Shown one piece after another: positions 22,958-36,980 of a stretch of DNA of 64,000 nt; position 1 is the stretch's first letter; each line of letters begins with the position of its first letter. Origin of the DNA: Pythium myriotylum. Lineage: Eukaryota; Oomycota; Peronosporomycetes; Pythiales; Pythiaceae. The stretch covers positions 1,550,001 through 1,614,000 of the forward strand of contig JALJCQ010000014.1 in assembly GCA_023091665.1 (NCBI GenBank), given 5' to 3'. The notes below the pieces were generated by a model. The model saw nothing but the letters and a program-made list of their open reading frames with translations, was not told where the DNA came from and did not search any database. The position numbers were made by a program, and so were the translations under genes.

Positions 22958-23021
22958 AGCGCGAGACCGGGTTCGAACCAGTGACCCTTCGAGCTGCAAT
23001 CGAAAGCTCTACCACTGAGCT
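22958..23021 (-). pseudogene. tRNA-Cys(GCA) copy 15, 5'-truncated
   Basis: Same loss of the first 8 nt as the copy at 995, with the identical junction gagct/tcacttcgc. Shared lesion and shared insert variants point to one event copied by block duplication. The acceptor stem cannot form. Confidence 0.9.
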
Positions 23022-23784
23022 TCACTTCGCAATTTGCTCGCTACCCCTCAAGTGACCAAGTCCAGAAGTGTCCAGTCCAAGCACCCAGCCCAGCTGCCAG
23101 CCCATCACCCCCGACCCTCTCCACACCCAGTCGCCATGACCAAGGGTGCTGCGAGAGCCAAGACCAAGCGCAAGAAGCTTGGCATCGGGACGCTGCCGCC
23201 ACCGCGCCGACCAGTCGGCATCCCATGCGTGCTTCCTTCGGCTTCATCGGGAGAGCCGACATTCACCACATGGAGAGCGCGCGCCAGAGCTCGGCCACCT
23301 GGTCGACTCTAATATCAACCCACCGCTGATCAACCCACGCCGTGACCAACACTCACGGCACCCAGCCACCAACCTTCACTCACGAGACCGTTGGGTAACC
23401 AACACTCACCGACACCAACCTCAACCCAACCAGCACTCACCGACACCAACCTCAACCCAACCAGCATTCAAGCAACCCAGCATCAACCCAACCGGCATTC
23501 AGCCAACCCAGCTTCAACCCAACCAACACTCAACTCACCCAGCATCAACATACCAGCAAACCAGCAAATGAAGGTCAAGTTAACCCAGTACCCAGCTTCA
23601 ACGACAACAGAACAACAACCTCAACAACCCAACGAACCATGACGCAAGGATTCATCCTCTCAGCACAAACCGACCAGCCAACCACGAGACTCAACCGAAC
23701 CTTAGCAACATAGAACCCGCACGGGATTAGCGAGCAGTTAGAAGTCAGTCGTAAATGCTAGTGCAGCAATACAGACGCCTTGAA
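23022..23784. mobile_element. Inserted segment, copy 15 locus (763 bp)
   Basis: Joins the truncated tRNA on the left and the 16-nt tRNA fragment 23785–23800 on the right. Carries cacctggtcg and acgccgtgacc like the copies at 1059 and 44669, but only two 31-bp minisatellite units. Confidence 0.65.
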
Positions 23785-25012
23785 ACTGAGCTACCCGCGC
23801 GTCGAAACCAGACTCCTACGCTCACTCAACAAACCCCGCTTTGACAATACACTTGGACAACTTTCACATTACACCAACAACAACACAATACACACATCAT
23901 CGCCTCCACGCGAACAACTAACCAACAAACCGCCACAACCAGATACACACACGCCACCACACGCCGCACCGGCGCACACGGATCCCAACAACCCAGCACA
24001 ACGCTCCCCACACTACACCCCCACCGCATGCCATTGCTTTACCCTCTACGCACACATTACCCAGACCCCAGACCCCAGACCCCAGATCCATCTGACCATC
24101 CATCCCTACGTGGTGATACACAGCTCCTTCCGAATGCGTGTGACCCCGCACTGCTGTCAAACACCCGACCCAAATGCCATCCATCCATCCGACGCCGTCC
24201 ACGACTCGATTGGCCTATACGTCTGCCTACCGATCATGCTTGTCAGCCCGTTATCTCGTCGTACTATCATTCTCTCACGCATGATGAGTGCTATCCTCAC
24301 ATCAACGAAACCAAAAGCCAAACTGAACTCGGAACCGCGACCGCGACCGCGACCGCGACCGCGACCGAAACCGATACCGAAACCGCGACCGAAACCGAAA
24401 CGAGCATCCCGCTTGCCTTCCGGTTGATGCCACCCCACACAGGTGGGCTGATCCGTCCTTCATCCTTCGCCTCGTGTCGTCTGTGCGAGCTGAGCGAAGG
24501 TGTCCATTGTCCACACAGGATCTCGACTCAACTGCGCGTATGTGTTGGCACGACAGACTCGAACGACTACACCAACCTGAACGTGGTCGATGGACTCGTA
24601 GTTGGGACCCACCCACTCACCCACCCACGCTGGGTCCGCGGTGAGGGGCTAGAACCAACGAGTGCGAGTGGATTGAAGCCACATGCGTGGGAACAAGTGC
24701 GGGGGTTGGTGCCGACTCCTGGTTCACCTTGTCAGCTGAACGCACACGCTGGTTAGATGGTGACATGCTCATCAAATGGAGCCAACATGCGGGCAGCGGT
24801 GGAGTGTGGAAAGAAAGACAAGCAAGCACGACGAAGAGCGAGCATTGTCGAGGATAGGATGAGGGTGACGGGAAGGAGGTGATAGATAATGTGCTGGTGT
24901 GTGTGTTTGTGTTTGATTGTGTGGTGATTAGTTGTGTTGTTTTATTGTTTTGGTTGTTGTAGTATGCGGTGTGTTTGTGTATGTGAGTGGAGTCGGGCGT
25001 GGATCAAAAAGA

Positions 25013-25084
25013 AGCGCGAGACCGGGTTCGAACCAGTGACCCTTCGAGCTGCAATCGAAAGCTCTACCACTGAGCTACCCGCGC
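25013..25084 (-). tRNA. tRNA-Cys(GCA) copy 16
   Basis: Intact. Long unit; 5' flank is the inserted segment from 25085. Spacing to the next tRNA is 2,057 bp. Confidence 0.96.
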
Positions 25085-25847
25085 TCACTTCGCAATTTGC
25101 TCGCTACCCCTCAAGTGACCAAGTCCAGAAGTGTCCAGTCCAAGCACCCAGCCCAGCTGCCAGCCCATCACCCCCGACCCTCTCCACACCCAGTCGCCAT
25201 GACCAAGGGTGCTGCGAGAGCCAAGACCAAGCGCAAGAAGCTTGGCATCGGGACGCTGCCGCCACCGCGCCGACCAGTCGGCATCCCATGCGTGCTTCCT
25301 TCGGCTTCATCGGGAGAGCCGACATTCACCACATGGAGAGCGCGCGCCAGAGCTCGGCCACCCGGTCGACTCTAATATCAACCCACCGCTGATCAACCCA
25401 CGCTGTGACCAACACTCACGGCACCCAGCCACCAACCTTCACTCACGAGACCGTTGGGTAACCAACACTCACCGACACCAACCTCAACCCAACCAGCACT
25501 CACCGACACCAACCTCAACCCAACCAGCATTCAAGCAACCCAGCATCAACCCAACCGGCATTCAGCCAACCCAGCTTCAACCCAACCAACACTCAACTCA
25601 CCCAGCATCAACATACCAGCAAACCAGCAAATGAAGGTCAAGTTAACCCAGTACCCAGCTTCAACGACAACAGAACAACAACCTCAACAACCCAACGAAC
25701 CATGACGCAAGGATTCATCCTCTCAGCACAAACCGACCAGCCAACCACGAGACTCAACCGAACCTTAGCAACATAGAACCCGCACGGGATTAGCGAGCAG
25801 TTAGAAGTCAGTCGTAAATGCTAGTGCAGCAATACAGACGCCTTGAA
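25085..25847. mobile_element. Inserted segment (763 bp) at tRNA copy 16
   Basis: Flanked by the 16-bp repeat at 25069–25084 and 25848–25863. Reference-type internal variants (cacccggtcg, acgctgtgacc). Confidence 0.7.
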
Positions 25848-27069
25848 ACTGAGCTACCCGCGCGTCGAAACCAGACTCCTACGCTCACTCAACAAACCCC
25901 GCTTTGACAATACACTTGGACAACTTTCACATTACACCAACAACAACACAATACACACATCATCGCCTCCACGCGAACAACTAACCAACAAACCGCCACA
26001 ACCAGATACACACACGCCACCACACGCCGCACCGGCGCACACGGATCCCAACAACCCAACACAACGCTCCCCACACTACACCCCTACCGCATGCCATTGC
26101 TTTACCCTCTACGCACACATTACCCAGACCCCAGACCCCAGACCCCAGATCCATCTGACCATCCATCCCTACGTGGTGATACACAGCTCCTTCCGAATGC
26201 GTGTGACCCCGCACTGCTGTCAAACACCCGACCCAAATGCCATCCATCCATCCGACGCCGTCCACGACTCGATTGGCCTATACGTCTGCCTACCGATCAT
26301 GCTTGTCAGCCCGTTATCTCGTCGTACTATCATTCTCTCACGCATGATGAGTGCTATCCTCACATCAACGAAACCAAAAGCCAAACTGAACTCGGAACCG
26401 CGACCGCGACCGCGACCGCGACCGAAACCGATACCGAAACCGCGACCGAAACCGAAACGAGCATCCCGCTTGCCTTCCGGTTGATGCCACCCCACACAGG
26501 TGGGCTGATCCGTCCTTCATCCTTCGCCTCGTGTCGTCTGTGCGAGCTGAGCGAAGGTGTCTATTGTCCACACAGGATCTCGACTCAACTGCGCGTATGT
26601 GTTGGCACGACAGACTCGAACGACTACACCAACCTGAACGTGGTCGATGGACTCGTAGTTGGGACCCACCCACTCACCCACCCACGCTGGGTCCGCGGTG
26701 AGGGGCTAGAACCAACGAGTGCGAGTGGATTGAAGCCACATGCGTGGGAACAAGTGCGGGGGTTGGTGCCGACTCCTGGTTCACCTTGTCAGCTGAACGC
26801 ACACGCTGGTTAGATGGTGACATGCTCATCAAATGGAGCCAACATGCGGGCAGCGGTGGAGTGTGGAAAGAAAGACAAGCAAGCACGACGAAGAGCGAGC
26901 ATTGTCGAGGATAGGATGAGGGTGACGGGAAGGAGGTGATAGATAATGTGCTGGTGTGTGTGTTTGTGTTTGATTGTGTGGTGATTAGTTGTGTTGTTTT
27001 ATTGTTTTGGTTGTTGTAGTATGCGGTGTGTTTGTGTATGTGAGTGGAGTCGGGCGTGGATCAAAAAGA

Positions 27070-27141
27070 AGCGCGAGACCGGGTTCGAACCAGTGACCCT
27101 TCGAGCTGCAATCGAAAGCTCTACCACTGAGCTACCCGCGC
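27070..27141 (-). tRNA. tRNA-Cys(GCA) copy 17
   Basis: Intact. Long unit; 5' flank is the inserted segment from 27142. Spacing to the next tRNA is 2,057 bp. Confidence 0.96.
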
Positions 27142-27904
27142 TCACTTCGCAATTTGCTCGCTACCCCTCAAGTGACCAAGTCCAGAAGTGTCCAGTCCAA
27201 GCACCCAGCCCAGCTGCCAGCCCATCACCCCCGACCCTCTCCACACCCAGTCGCCATGACCAAGGGTGCTGCGAGAGCCAAGACCAAGCGCAAGAAGCTT
27301 GGCATCGGGACGCTGCCGCCACCGCGCCGACCAGTCGGCATCCCATGCGTGCTTCCTTCGGCTTCATCGGGAGAGCCGACATTCACCACATGGAGAGCGC
27401 GCGCCAGAGCTCGGCCACCCGGTCGACTCTAATATCAACCCACCGCTGATCAACCCACGCTGTGACCAACACTCACGGCACCCAGCCACCAACCTTCACT
27501 CACGAGACCGTTGGGTAACCAACACTCACCGACACCAACCTCAACCCAACCAGCACTCACCGACACCAACCTCAACCCAACCAGCATTCAAGCAACCCAG
27601 CATCAACCCAACCGGCATTCAGCCAACCCAGCTTCAACCCAACCAACACTCAACTCACCCAGCATCAACATACCAGCAAACCAGCAAATGAAGGTCAAGT
27701 TAACCCAGTACCCAGCTTCAACGACAACAGAACAACAACCTCAACAACCCAACGAACCATGACGCAAGGATTCATCCTCTCAGCACAAACCGACCAGCCA
27801 ACCACGAGACTCAACCGAACCTTAGCAACATAGAACCCGCACGGGATTAGCGAGCAGTTAGAAGTCAGTCGTAAATGCTAGTGCAGCAATACAGACGCCT
27901 TGAA
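27142..27904. mobile_element. Inserted segment (763 bp) at tRNA copy 17
   Basis: Flanked by the 16-bp repeat at 27126–27141 and 27905–27920. Reference-type internal variants. Confidence 0.7.
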
Positions 27905-29126
27905 ACTGAGCTACCCGCGCGTCGAAACCAGACTCCTACGCTCACTCAACAAACCCCGCTTTGACAATACACTTGGACAACTTTCACATTACACCAACAA
28001 CAACACAATACACACATCATCGCCTCCACGCGAACAACTAACCAACAAACCGCCACAACCAGATACACACACGCCACCACACGCCGCACCGGCGCACACG
28101 GATCCCAACAACCCAACACAACGCTCCCCACACTACACCCCCACCGCATGCCATTGCTTTACCCTCTACGCACACATTACCCAGACCCCAGACCCCAGAC
28201 CCCAGATCCATCTGACCATCCATCCCTACGTGGTGATACACAGCTCCTTCCGAATGCGTGTGACCCCGCACTGCTGTCAAACACCCGACCCAAATGCCAT
28301 CCATCCATCCGACGCCGTCCACGACTCGATTGGCCTATACGTCTGCCTACCGATCATGCTTGTCAGCCCGTTATCTCGTCGTACTATCATTCTCTCACGC
28401 ATGATGAGTGCTATCCTCACATCAACGAAACCAAAAGCCAAACTGAACTCGGAACCGCGACCGCGACCGCGACCGCGACCGAAACCGATACCGAAACCGC
28501 GACCGAAACCGAAACGAGCATCCCGCTTGCCTTCCGGTTGATGCCACCCCACACAGGTGGGCTGATCCGTCCTTCATCCTTCGCCTCGTGTCGTCTGTGC
28601 GAGCTGAGCGAAGGTGTCTATTGTCCACACAGGATCTCGACTCAACTGCGCGTATGTGTTGGCACGACAGACTCGAACGACTACACCAACCTGAACGTGG
28701 TCGATGGACTCGTAGTTGGGACCCACCCACTCACCCACCCACGCTGGGTCCGCGGTGAGGGGCTAGAACCAACGAGTGCGAGTGGATTGAAGCCACATGC
28801 GTGGGAACAAGTGCGGGGGTTGGTGCCGACTCCTGGTTCACCTTGTCAGCTGAACGCACACGCTGGTTAGATGGTGACATGCTCATCAAATGGAGCCAAC
28901 ATGCGGGCAGCGGTGGAGTGTGGAAAGAAAGACAAGCAAGCACGACGAAGAGCGAGCATTGTCGAGGATAGGATGAGGGTGACGGGAAGGAGGTGATAGA
29001 TAATGTGCTGGTGTGTGTGTTTGTGTTTGATTGTGTGGTGATTAGTTGTGTTGTTTTATTGTTTTGGTTGTTGTAGTATGCGGTGTGTTTGTGTATGTGA
29101 GTGGAGTCGGGCGTGGATCAAAAAGA

Positions 29127-29198
29127 AGCGCGAGACCGGGTTCGAACCAGTGACCCTTCGAGCTGCAATCGAAAGCTCTACCACTGAGCTACCCGCGC
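29127..29198 (-). tRNA. tRNA-Cys(GCA) copy 18
   Basis: Intact, native 5' flank; first of a run of twelve short units. Next tRNA 1,296 bp to the right. Confidence 0.96.
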
Positions 29199-30422
29199 GT
29201 CGAAACCAGACTCCTACGCTCACTCAACAAACCCCGCTTTGACAATACACTTGGACAACTTTCACATTACACCAACAACAACACAATACACACATCATCG
29301 CCTCCACGCGAACAACTAACCAACAAACCGCCACAACCAGATACACACACGCCACCACACGCCGCACCGGCGCACACGGATCCCAACAACCCAACACAAC
29401 GCTCCCCACACTACACCCCCACCGCATGCCATTGCTTTACCCTCTACGCACACATTACCCAGACCCCAGACCCCAGACCCCAGATCCATCTGACCATCCA
29501 TCCCTACGTGGTGATACACAGCTCCTTCCGAATGCGTGTGACCCCGCACTGCTGTCAAACACCCGACCCAAATGCCATCCATCCATCCGACGCCGTCCAC
29601 GACTCGATTGGCCTATACGTCTGCCTACCGATCATGCTTGTCAGCCCGTTATCTCGTCGTACTATCATTCTCTCACGCATGATGAGTGCTATCCTCACAT
29701 CAACGAAACCAAAAGCCAAACTGAACTCGGAACCGCGACCGCGACCGCGACCGCGACCGCGACCGCGACCGCGACCGAAACCGATACCGAAACCGCGACC
29801 GAAACCGAAACGAGCATCCCGCTTGCCTTCCGGTTGATGCCACCCCACACAGGTGGGCTGATCCGTCCTTCATCCTTCGCCTCGTGTCGTCTGTGCGAGC
29901 TGAGCGAAGGTGTCTATTGTCCACACAGGATCTCGACTCAACTGCGCGTATGTGTTGGCACGACAGACTCGAACGACTACACCAACCTGAACGTGGTCGA
30001 TGGACTCGTAGTTGGGACCCACCCACTCACCCACCCACGCTGGGTCCGCGGTGAGGGGCTAGAACCAACGAGTGCGAGTGGATTGAAGCCACATGCGTGG
30101 GAACAAGTGCGGGGGTTGGTGCCGACTCCTGGTTCACCTTGTCAGCTGAACGCACACGCTGGTTAGATGGTGACATGCTCATCAAATGGAGCCAACATGC
30201 GGGCAGCGGTGGAGTGTGGAAAGAAAGACAAGCAAGCACGACGAAGAGCGAGCATTGTCGAGGATAGGATGAGGGTGACGGGAAGGAGGTGATAGATAAT
30301 GTGCTGGTGTGTGTGTTTGTGTTTGATTGTGTGGTGATTAGTTGTGTTGTTTTATTGTTTTGGTTGTTGTAGTATGCGGTGTGTTTGTGTATGTGAGTGG
30401 AGTCGGGCGTGGATCAAAAAGA

Positions 30423-30494
30423 AGCGCGAGACCGGGTTCGAACCAGTGACCCTTCGAGCTGCAATCGAAAGCTCTACCACTGAGCTACCCGCGC
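30423..30494 (-). tRNA. tRNA-Cys(GCA) copy 19
   Basis: Intact, native 5' flank. Next tRNA 1,308 bp to the right (n=9 hexamer allele). Confidence 0.96.
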
Positions 30495-31028
30495 GTCGAA
30501 ACCAGACTCCTACGCTCACTCAACAAACCCCGCTTTGACAATACACTTGGACAACTTTCACATTACACCAACAACAACACAATACACACATCATCGCCTC
30601 CACGCGAACAACTAACCAACAAACCGCCACAACCAGATACACACACGCCACCACACGCCGCACCGGCGCACACGGATCCCAACAACCCAACACAACGCTC
30701 CCCACACTACACCCCCACCGCATGCCATTGCTTTACCCTCTACGCACACATTACCCAGACCCCAGACCCCAGACCCCAGATCCATCTGACCATCCATCCC
30801 TACGTGGTGATACACAGCTCCTTCCGAATGCGTGTGACCCCGCACTGCTGTCAAACACCCGACCCAAATGCCATCCATCCATCCGACGCCGTCCACGACT
30901 CGATTGGCCTATACGTCTGCCTACCGATCATGCTTGTCAGCCCGTTATCTCGTCGTACTATCATTCTCTCACGCATGATGAGTGCTATCCTCACATCAAC
31001 GAAACCAAAAGCCAAACTGAACTCGGAA

Positions 31029-31119
31029 CCGCGACCGCGACCGCGACCGCGACCGCGACCGCGACCGCGACCGCGACCGCGACCGAAACCGATACCGAAA
31101 CCGCGACCGAAACCGAAAC
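31029..31119 (+). repeat. Hexamer tract, longest AAA-bearing allele (n=9)
   Basis: Nine CGA-containing hexamers precede the AAA/ATA tail, making this unit 1,308 bp. It is the longest short unit in the window. Confidence 0.9.
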
Positions 31120-31730
31120 GAGCATCCCGCTTGCCTTCCGGTTGATGCCACCCCACACAGGTGGGCTGATCCGTCCTTCATCCTTCGCCTCGTGTCGTCT
31201 GTGCGAGCTGAGCGAAGGTGTCTATTGTCCACACAGGATCTCGACTCAACTGCGCGTATGTGTTGGCACGACAGACTCGAACGACTACACCAACCTGAAC
31301 GTGGTCGATGGACTCGTAGTTGGGACCCACCCACTCACCCACCCACGCTGGGTCCGCGGTGAGGGGCTAGAACCAACGAGTGCGAGTGGATTGAAGCCAC
31401 ATGCGTGGGAACAAGTGCGGGGGTTGGTGCCGACTCCTGGTTCACCTTGTCAGCTGAACGCACACGCTGGTTAGATGGTGACATGCTCATCAAATGGAGC
31501 CAACATGCGGGCAGCGGTGGAGTGTGGAAAGAAAGACAAGCAAGCACGACGAAGAGCGAGCATTGTCGAGGATAGGATGAGGGTGACGGGAAGGAGGTGA
31601 TAGATAATGTGCTGGTGTGTGTGTTTGTGTTTGATTGTGTGGTGATTAGTTGTGTTGTTTTATTGTTTTGGTTGTTGTAGTATGCGGTGTGTTTGTGTAT
31701 GTGAGTGGAGTCGGGCGTGGATCAAAAAGA

Positions 31731-31802
31731 AGCGCGAGACCGGGTTCGAACCAGTGACCCTTCGAGCTGCAATCGAAAGCTCTACCACTGAGCTACCCGC
31801 GC
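31731..31802 (-). tRNA. tRNA-Cys(GCA) copy 20
   Basis: Intact, native 5' flank. Next tRNA 1,296 bp to the right. Confidence 0.96.
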
Positions 31803-33026
31803 GTCGAAACCAGACTCCTACGCTCACTCAACAAACCCCGCTTTGACAATACACTTGGACAACTTTCACATTACACCAACAACAACACAATACACACATC
31901 ATCGCCTCCACGCGAACAACTAACCAACAAACCGCCACAACCAGATACACACACGCCACCACACGCCGCACCGGCGCACACGGATCCCAACAACCCAACA
32001 CAACGCTCCCCACACTACACCCCCACCGCATGCCATTGCTTTACCCTCTACGCACACATTACCCAGACCCCAGACCCCAGACCCCAGATCCATCTGACCA
32101 TCCATCCCTACGTGGTGATACACAGCTCCTTCCGAATGCGTGTGACCCCGCACTGCTGTCAAACACCCGACCCAAATGCCATCCATCCATCCGACGCCGT
32201 CCACGACTCGATTGGCCTATACGTCTGCCTACCGATCATGCTTGTCAGCCCGTTATCTCGTCGTACTATCATTCTCTCACGCATGATGAGTGCTATCCTC
32301 ACATCAACGAAACCAAAAGCCAAACTGAACTCGGAACCGCGACCGCGACCGCGACCGCGACCGCGACCGCGACCGCGACCGAAACCGATACCGAAACCGC
32401 GACCGAAACCGAAACGAGCATCCCGCTTGCCTTCCGGTTGATGCCACCCCACACAGGTGGGCTGATCCGTCCTTCATCCTTCGCCTCGTGTCGTCTGTGC
32501 GAGCTGAGCGAAGGTGTCTATTGTCCACACAGGATCTCGACTCAACTGCGCGTATGTGTTGGCACGACAGACTCGAACGACTACACCAACCTGAACGTGG
32601 TCGATGGACTCGTAGTTGGGACCCACCCACTCACCCACCCACGCTGGGTCCGCGGTGAGGGGCTAGAACCAACGAGTGCGAGTGGATTGAAGCCACATGC
32701 GTGGGAACAAGTGCGGGGGTTGGTGCCGACTCCTGGTTCACCTTGTCAGCTGAACGCACACGCTGGTTAGATGGTGACATGCTCATCAAATGGAGCCAAC
32801 ATGCGGGCAGCGGTGGAGTGTGGAAAGAAAGACAAGCAAGCACGACGAAGAGCGAGCATTGTCGAGGATAGGATGAGGGTGACGGGAAGGAGGTGATAGA
32901 TAATGTGCTGGTGTGTGTGTTTGTGTTTGATTGTGTGGTGATTAGTTGTGTTGTTTTATTGTTTTGGTTGTTGTAGTATGCGGTGTGTTTGTGTATGTGA
33001 GTGGAGTCGGGCGTGGATCAAAAAGA

Positions 33027-33098
33027 AGCGCGAGACCGGGTTCGAACCAGTGACCCTTCGAGCTGCAATCGAAAGCTCTACCACTGAGCTACCCGCGC
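33027..33098 (-). tRNA. tRNA-Cys(GCA) copy 21
   Basis: Intact, native 5' flank. Next tRNA 1,284 bp to the right. Confidence 0.96.
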
Positions 33099-34310
33099 GT
33101 CGAAACCAGACTCCTACGCTCACTCAACAAACCCCGCTTTGACAATACACTTGGACAACTTTCACATTACACCAACAACAACACAATACACACATCATCG
33201 CCTCCACGCGAACAACTAACCAACAAACCGCCACAACCAGATACACACACGCCACCACACGCCGCACCGGCGCACACGGATCCCAACAACCCAACACAAC
33301 GCTCCCCACACTACACCCCCACCGCATGCCATTGCTTTACCCTCTACGCACACATTACCCAGACCCCAGACCCCAGACCCCAGATCCATCTGACCATCCA
33401 TCCCTACGTGGTGATACACAGCTCCTTCCGAATGCGTGTGACCCCGCACTGCTGTCAAACACCCGACCCAAATGCCATCCATCCATCCGACGCCGTCCAC
33501 GACTCGATTGGCCTATACGTCTGCCTACCGATCATGCTTGTCAGCCCGTTATCTCGTCGTACTATCATTCTCTCACGCATGATGAGTGCTATCCTCACAT
33601 CAACGAAACCAAAAGCCAAACTGAACTCGGAACCGCGACCGCGACCGCGACCGCGACCGCGACCGAAACCGATACCGAAACCGCGACCGAAACCGAAACG
33701 AGCATCCCGCTTGCCTTCCGGTTGATGCCACCCCACACAGGTGGGCTGATCCGTCCTTCATCCTTCGCCTCGTGTCGTCTGTGCGAGCTGAGCGAAGGTG
33801 TCTATTGTCCACACAGGATCTCGACTCAACTGCGCGTATGTGTTGGCACGACAGACTCGAACGACTACACCAACCTGAACGTGGTCGATGGACTCGTAGT
33901 TGGGACCCACCCACTCACCCACCCACGCTGGGTCCGCGGTGAGGGGCTAGAACCAACGAGTGCGAGTGGATTGAAGCCACATGCGTGGGAACAAGTGCGG
34001 GGGTTGGTGCCGACTCCTGGTTCACCTTGTCAGCTGAACGCACACGCTGGTTAGATGGTGACATGCTCATCAAATGGAGCCAACATGCGGGCAGCGGTGG
34101 AGTGTGGAAAGAAAGACAAGCAAGCACGACGAAGAGCGAGCATTGTCGAGGATAGGATGAGGGTGACGGGAAGGAGGTGATAGATAATGTGCTGGTGTGT
34201 GTGTTTGTGTTTGATTGTGTGGTGATTAGTTGTGTTGTTTTATTGTTTTGGTTGTTGTAGTATGCGGTGTGTTTGTGTATGTGAGTGGAGTCGGGCGTGG
34301 ATCAAAAAGA

Positions 34311-34382
34311 AGCGCGAGACCGGGTTCGAACCAGTGACCCTTCGAGCTGCAATCGAAAGCTCTACCACTGAGCTACCCGCGC
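34311..34382 (-). tRNA. tRNA-Cys(GCA) copy 22
   Basis: Intact, native 5' flank. The unit to its right is the first whose hexamer tract has lost the AAA codon before ATA; next tRNA 1,302 bp away. Confidence 0.96.
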
Positions 34383-35612
34383 GTCGAAACCAGACTCCTA
34401 CGCTCACTCAACAAACCCCGCTTTGACAATACACTTGGACAACTTTCACATTACACCAACAACAACACAATACACACATCATCGCCTCCACGCGAACAAC
34501 TAACCAACAAACCGCCACAACCAGATACACACACGCCACCACACGCCGCACCGGCGCACACGGATCCCAACAACCCAGCACAACGCTCCCCACACTACAC
34601 CCCCACCGCATGCCATTGCTTTACCCTCTACGCACACATTACCCAGACCCCAGACCCCAGACCCCAGATCCATCTGACCATCCATCCCTACGTGGTGATA
34701 CACAGCTCCTTCCGAATGCGTGTGACCCCGCACTGCTGTCAAACACCCGACCCAAATGCCATCCATCCATCCGACGCCGTCCACGACTCGATTGGCCTAT
34801 ACGTCTGCCTACCGATCATGCTTGTCAGCCCGTTATCTCGTCGTACTATCATTCTCTCACGCATGATGAGTGCTATCCTCACATCAACGAAACCAAAAGC
34901 CAAACTGAACTCGGAACCGCGACCGCGACCGCGACCGCGACCGCGACCGCGACCGCGACCGCGACCGCGACCGATACCGAAACCGCGACCGAAACCGAAA
35001 CGAGCATCCCGCTTGCCTTCCGGTTGATGCCACCCCACACAGGTGGGCTGATCCGTCCTTCATCCTTCGCCTCGTGTCGTCTGTGCGAGCTGAGCGAAGG
35101 TGTCTATTGTCCACACAGGATCTCGACTCAACTGCGCGTATGTGTTGGCACGACAGACTCGAACGACTACACCAACCTGAACGTGGTCGATGGACTCGTA
35201 GTTGGGACCCACCCACTCACCCACCCACGCTGGGTCCGCGGTGAGGGGCTAGAACCAACGAGTGCGAGTGGATTGAAGCCACATGCGTGGGAACAAGTGC
35301 GGGGGTTGGTGCCGACTCCTGGTTCACCTTGTCAGCTGAACGCACACGCTGGTTAGATGGTGACATGCTCATCAAATGGAGCCAACATGCGGGCAGCGGT
35401 GGAGTGTGGAAAGAAAGACAAGCAAGCACGACGAAGAGCGAGCATTGTCGAGGATAGGATGAGGGTGACGGGAAGGAGGTGATAGATAATGTGCTGGTGT
35501 GTGTGTTTGTGTTTGATTGTGTGGTGATTAGTTGTGTTGTTTTATTGTTTTGGTTGTTGTAGTATGCGGTGTGTTTGTGTATGTGAGTGGAGTCGGGCGT
35601 GGATCAAAAAGA

Positions 35613-35684
35613 AGCGCGAGACCGGGTTCGAACCAGTGACCCTTCGAGCTGCAATCGAAAGCTCTACCACTGAGCTACCCGCGC
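35613..35684 (-). tRNA. tRNA-Cys(GCA) copy 23
   Basis: Intact, native 5' flank. Next tRNA 1,296 bp to the right. Confidence 0.96.
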
Positions 35685-36908
35685 GTCGAAACCAGACTCC
35701 TACGCTCACTCAACAAACCCCGCTTTGACAATACACTTGGACAACTTTCACATTACACCAACAACAACACAATACACACATCATCGCCTCCACGCGAACA
35801 ACTAACCAACAAACCGCCACAACCAGATACACACACGCCACCACACGCCGCACCGGCGCACACGGATCCCAACAACCCAGCACAACGCTCCCCACACTAC
35901 ACCCCCACCGCATGCCATTGCTTTACCCTCTACGCACACATTACCCAGACCCCAGACCCCAGACCCCAGATCCATCTGACCATCCATCCCTACGTGGTGA
36001 TACACAGCTCCTTCCGAATGCGTGTGACCCCGCACTGCTGTCAAACACCCGACCCAAATGCCATCCATCCATCCGACGCCGTCCACGACTCGATTGGCCT
36101 ATACGTCTGCCTACCGATCATGCTTGTCAGCCCGTTATCTCGTCGTACTATCATTCTCTCACGCATGATGAGTGCTATCCTCACATCAACGAAACCAAAA
36201 GCCAAACTGAACTCGGAACCGCGACCGCGACCGCGACCGCGACCGCGACCGCGACCGCGACCGAAACCGATACCGAAACCGCGACCGAAACCGAAACGAG
36301 CATCCCGCTTGCCTTCCGGTTGATGCCACCCCACACAGGTGGGCTGATCCGTCCTTCATCCTTCGCCTCGTGTCGTCTGTGCGAGCTGAGCGAAGGTGTC
36401 TATTGTCCACACAGGATCTCGACTCAACTGCGCGTATGTGTTGGCACGACAGACTCGAACGACTACACCAACCTGAACGTGGTCGATGGACTCGTAGTTG
36501 GGACCCACCCACTCACCCACCCACGCTGGGTCCGCGGTGAGGGGCTAGAACCAACGAGTGCGAGTGGATTGAAGCCACATGCGTGGGAACAAGTGCGGGG
36601 GTTGGTGCCGACTCCTGGTTCACCTTGTCAGCTGAACGCACACGCTGGTTAGATGGTGACATGCTCATCAAATGGAGCCAACATGCGGGCAGCGGTGGAG
36701 TGTGGAAAGAAAGACAAGCAAGCACGACGAAGAGCGAGCATTGTCGAGGATAGGATGAGGGTGACGGGAAGGAGGTGATAGATAATGTGCTGGTGTGTGT
36801 GTTTGTGTTTGATTGTGTGGTGATTAGTTGTGTTGTTTTATTGTTTTGGTTGTTGTAGTATGCGGTGTGTTTGTGTATGTGAGTGGAGTCGGGCGTGGAT
36901 CAAAAAGA

Positions 36909-36980
36909 AGCGCGAGACCGGGTTCGAACCAGTGACCCTTCGAGCTGCAATCGAAAGCTCTACCACTGAGCTACCCGCGC
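36909..36980 (-). tRNA. tRNA-Cys(GCA) copy 24
   Basis: Intact, native 5' flank. Next tRNA 1,278 bp to the right. Confidence 0.96.
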
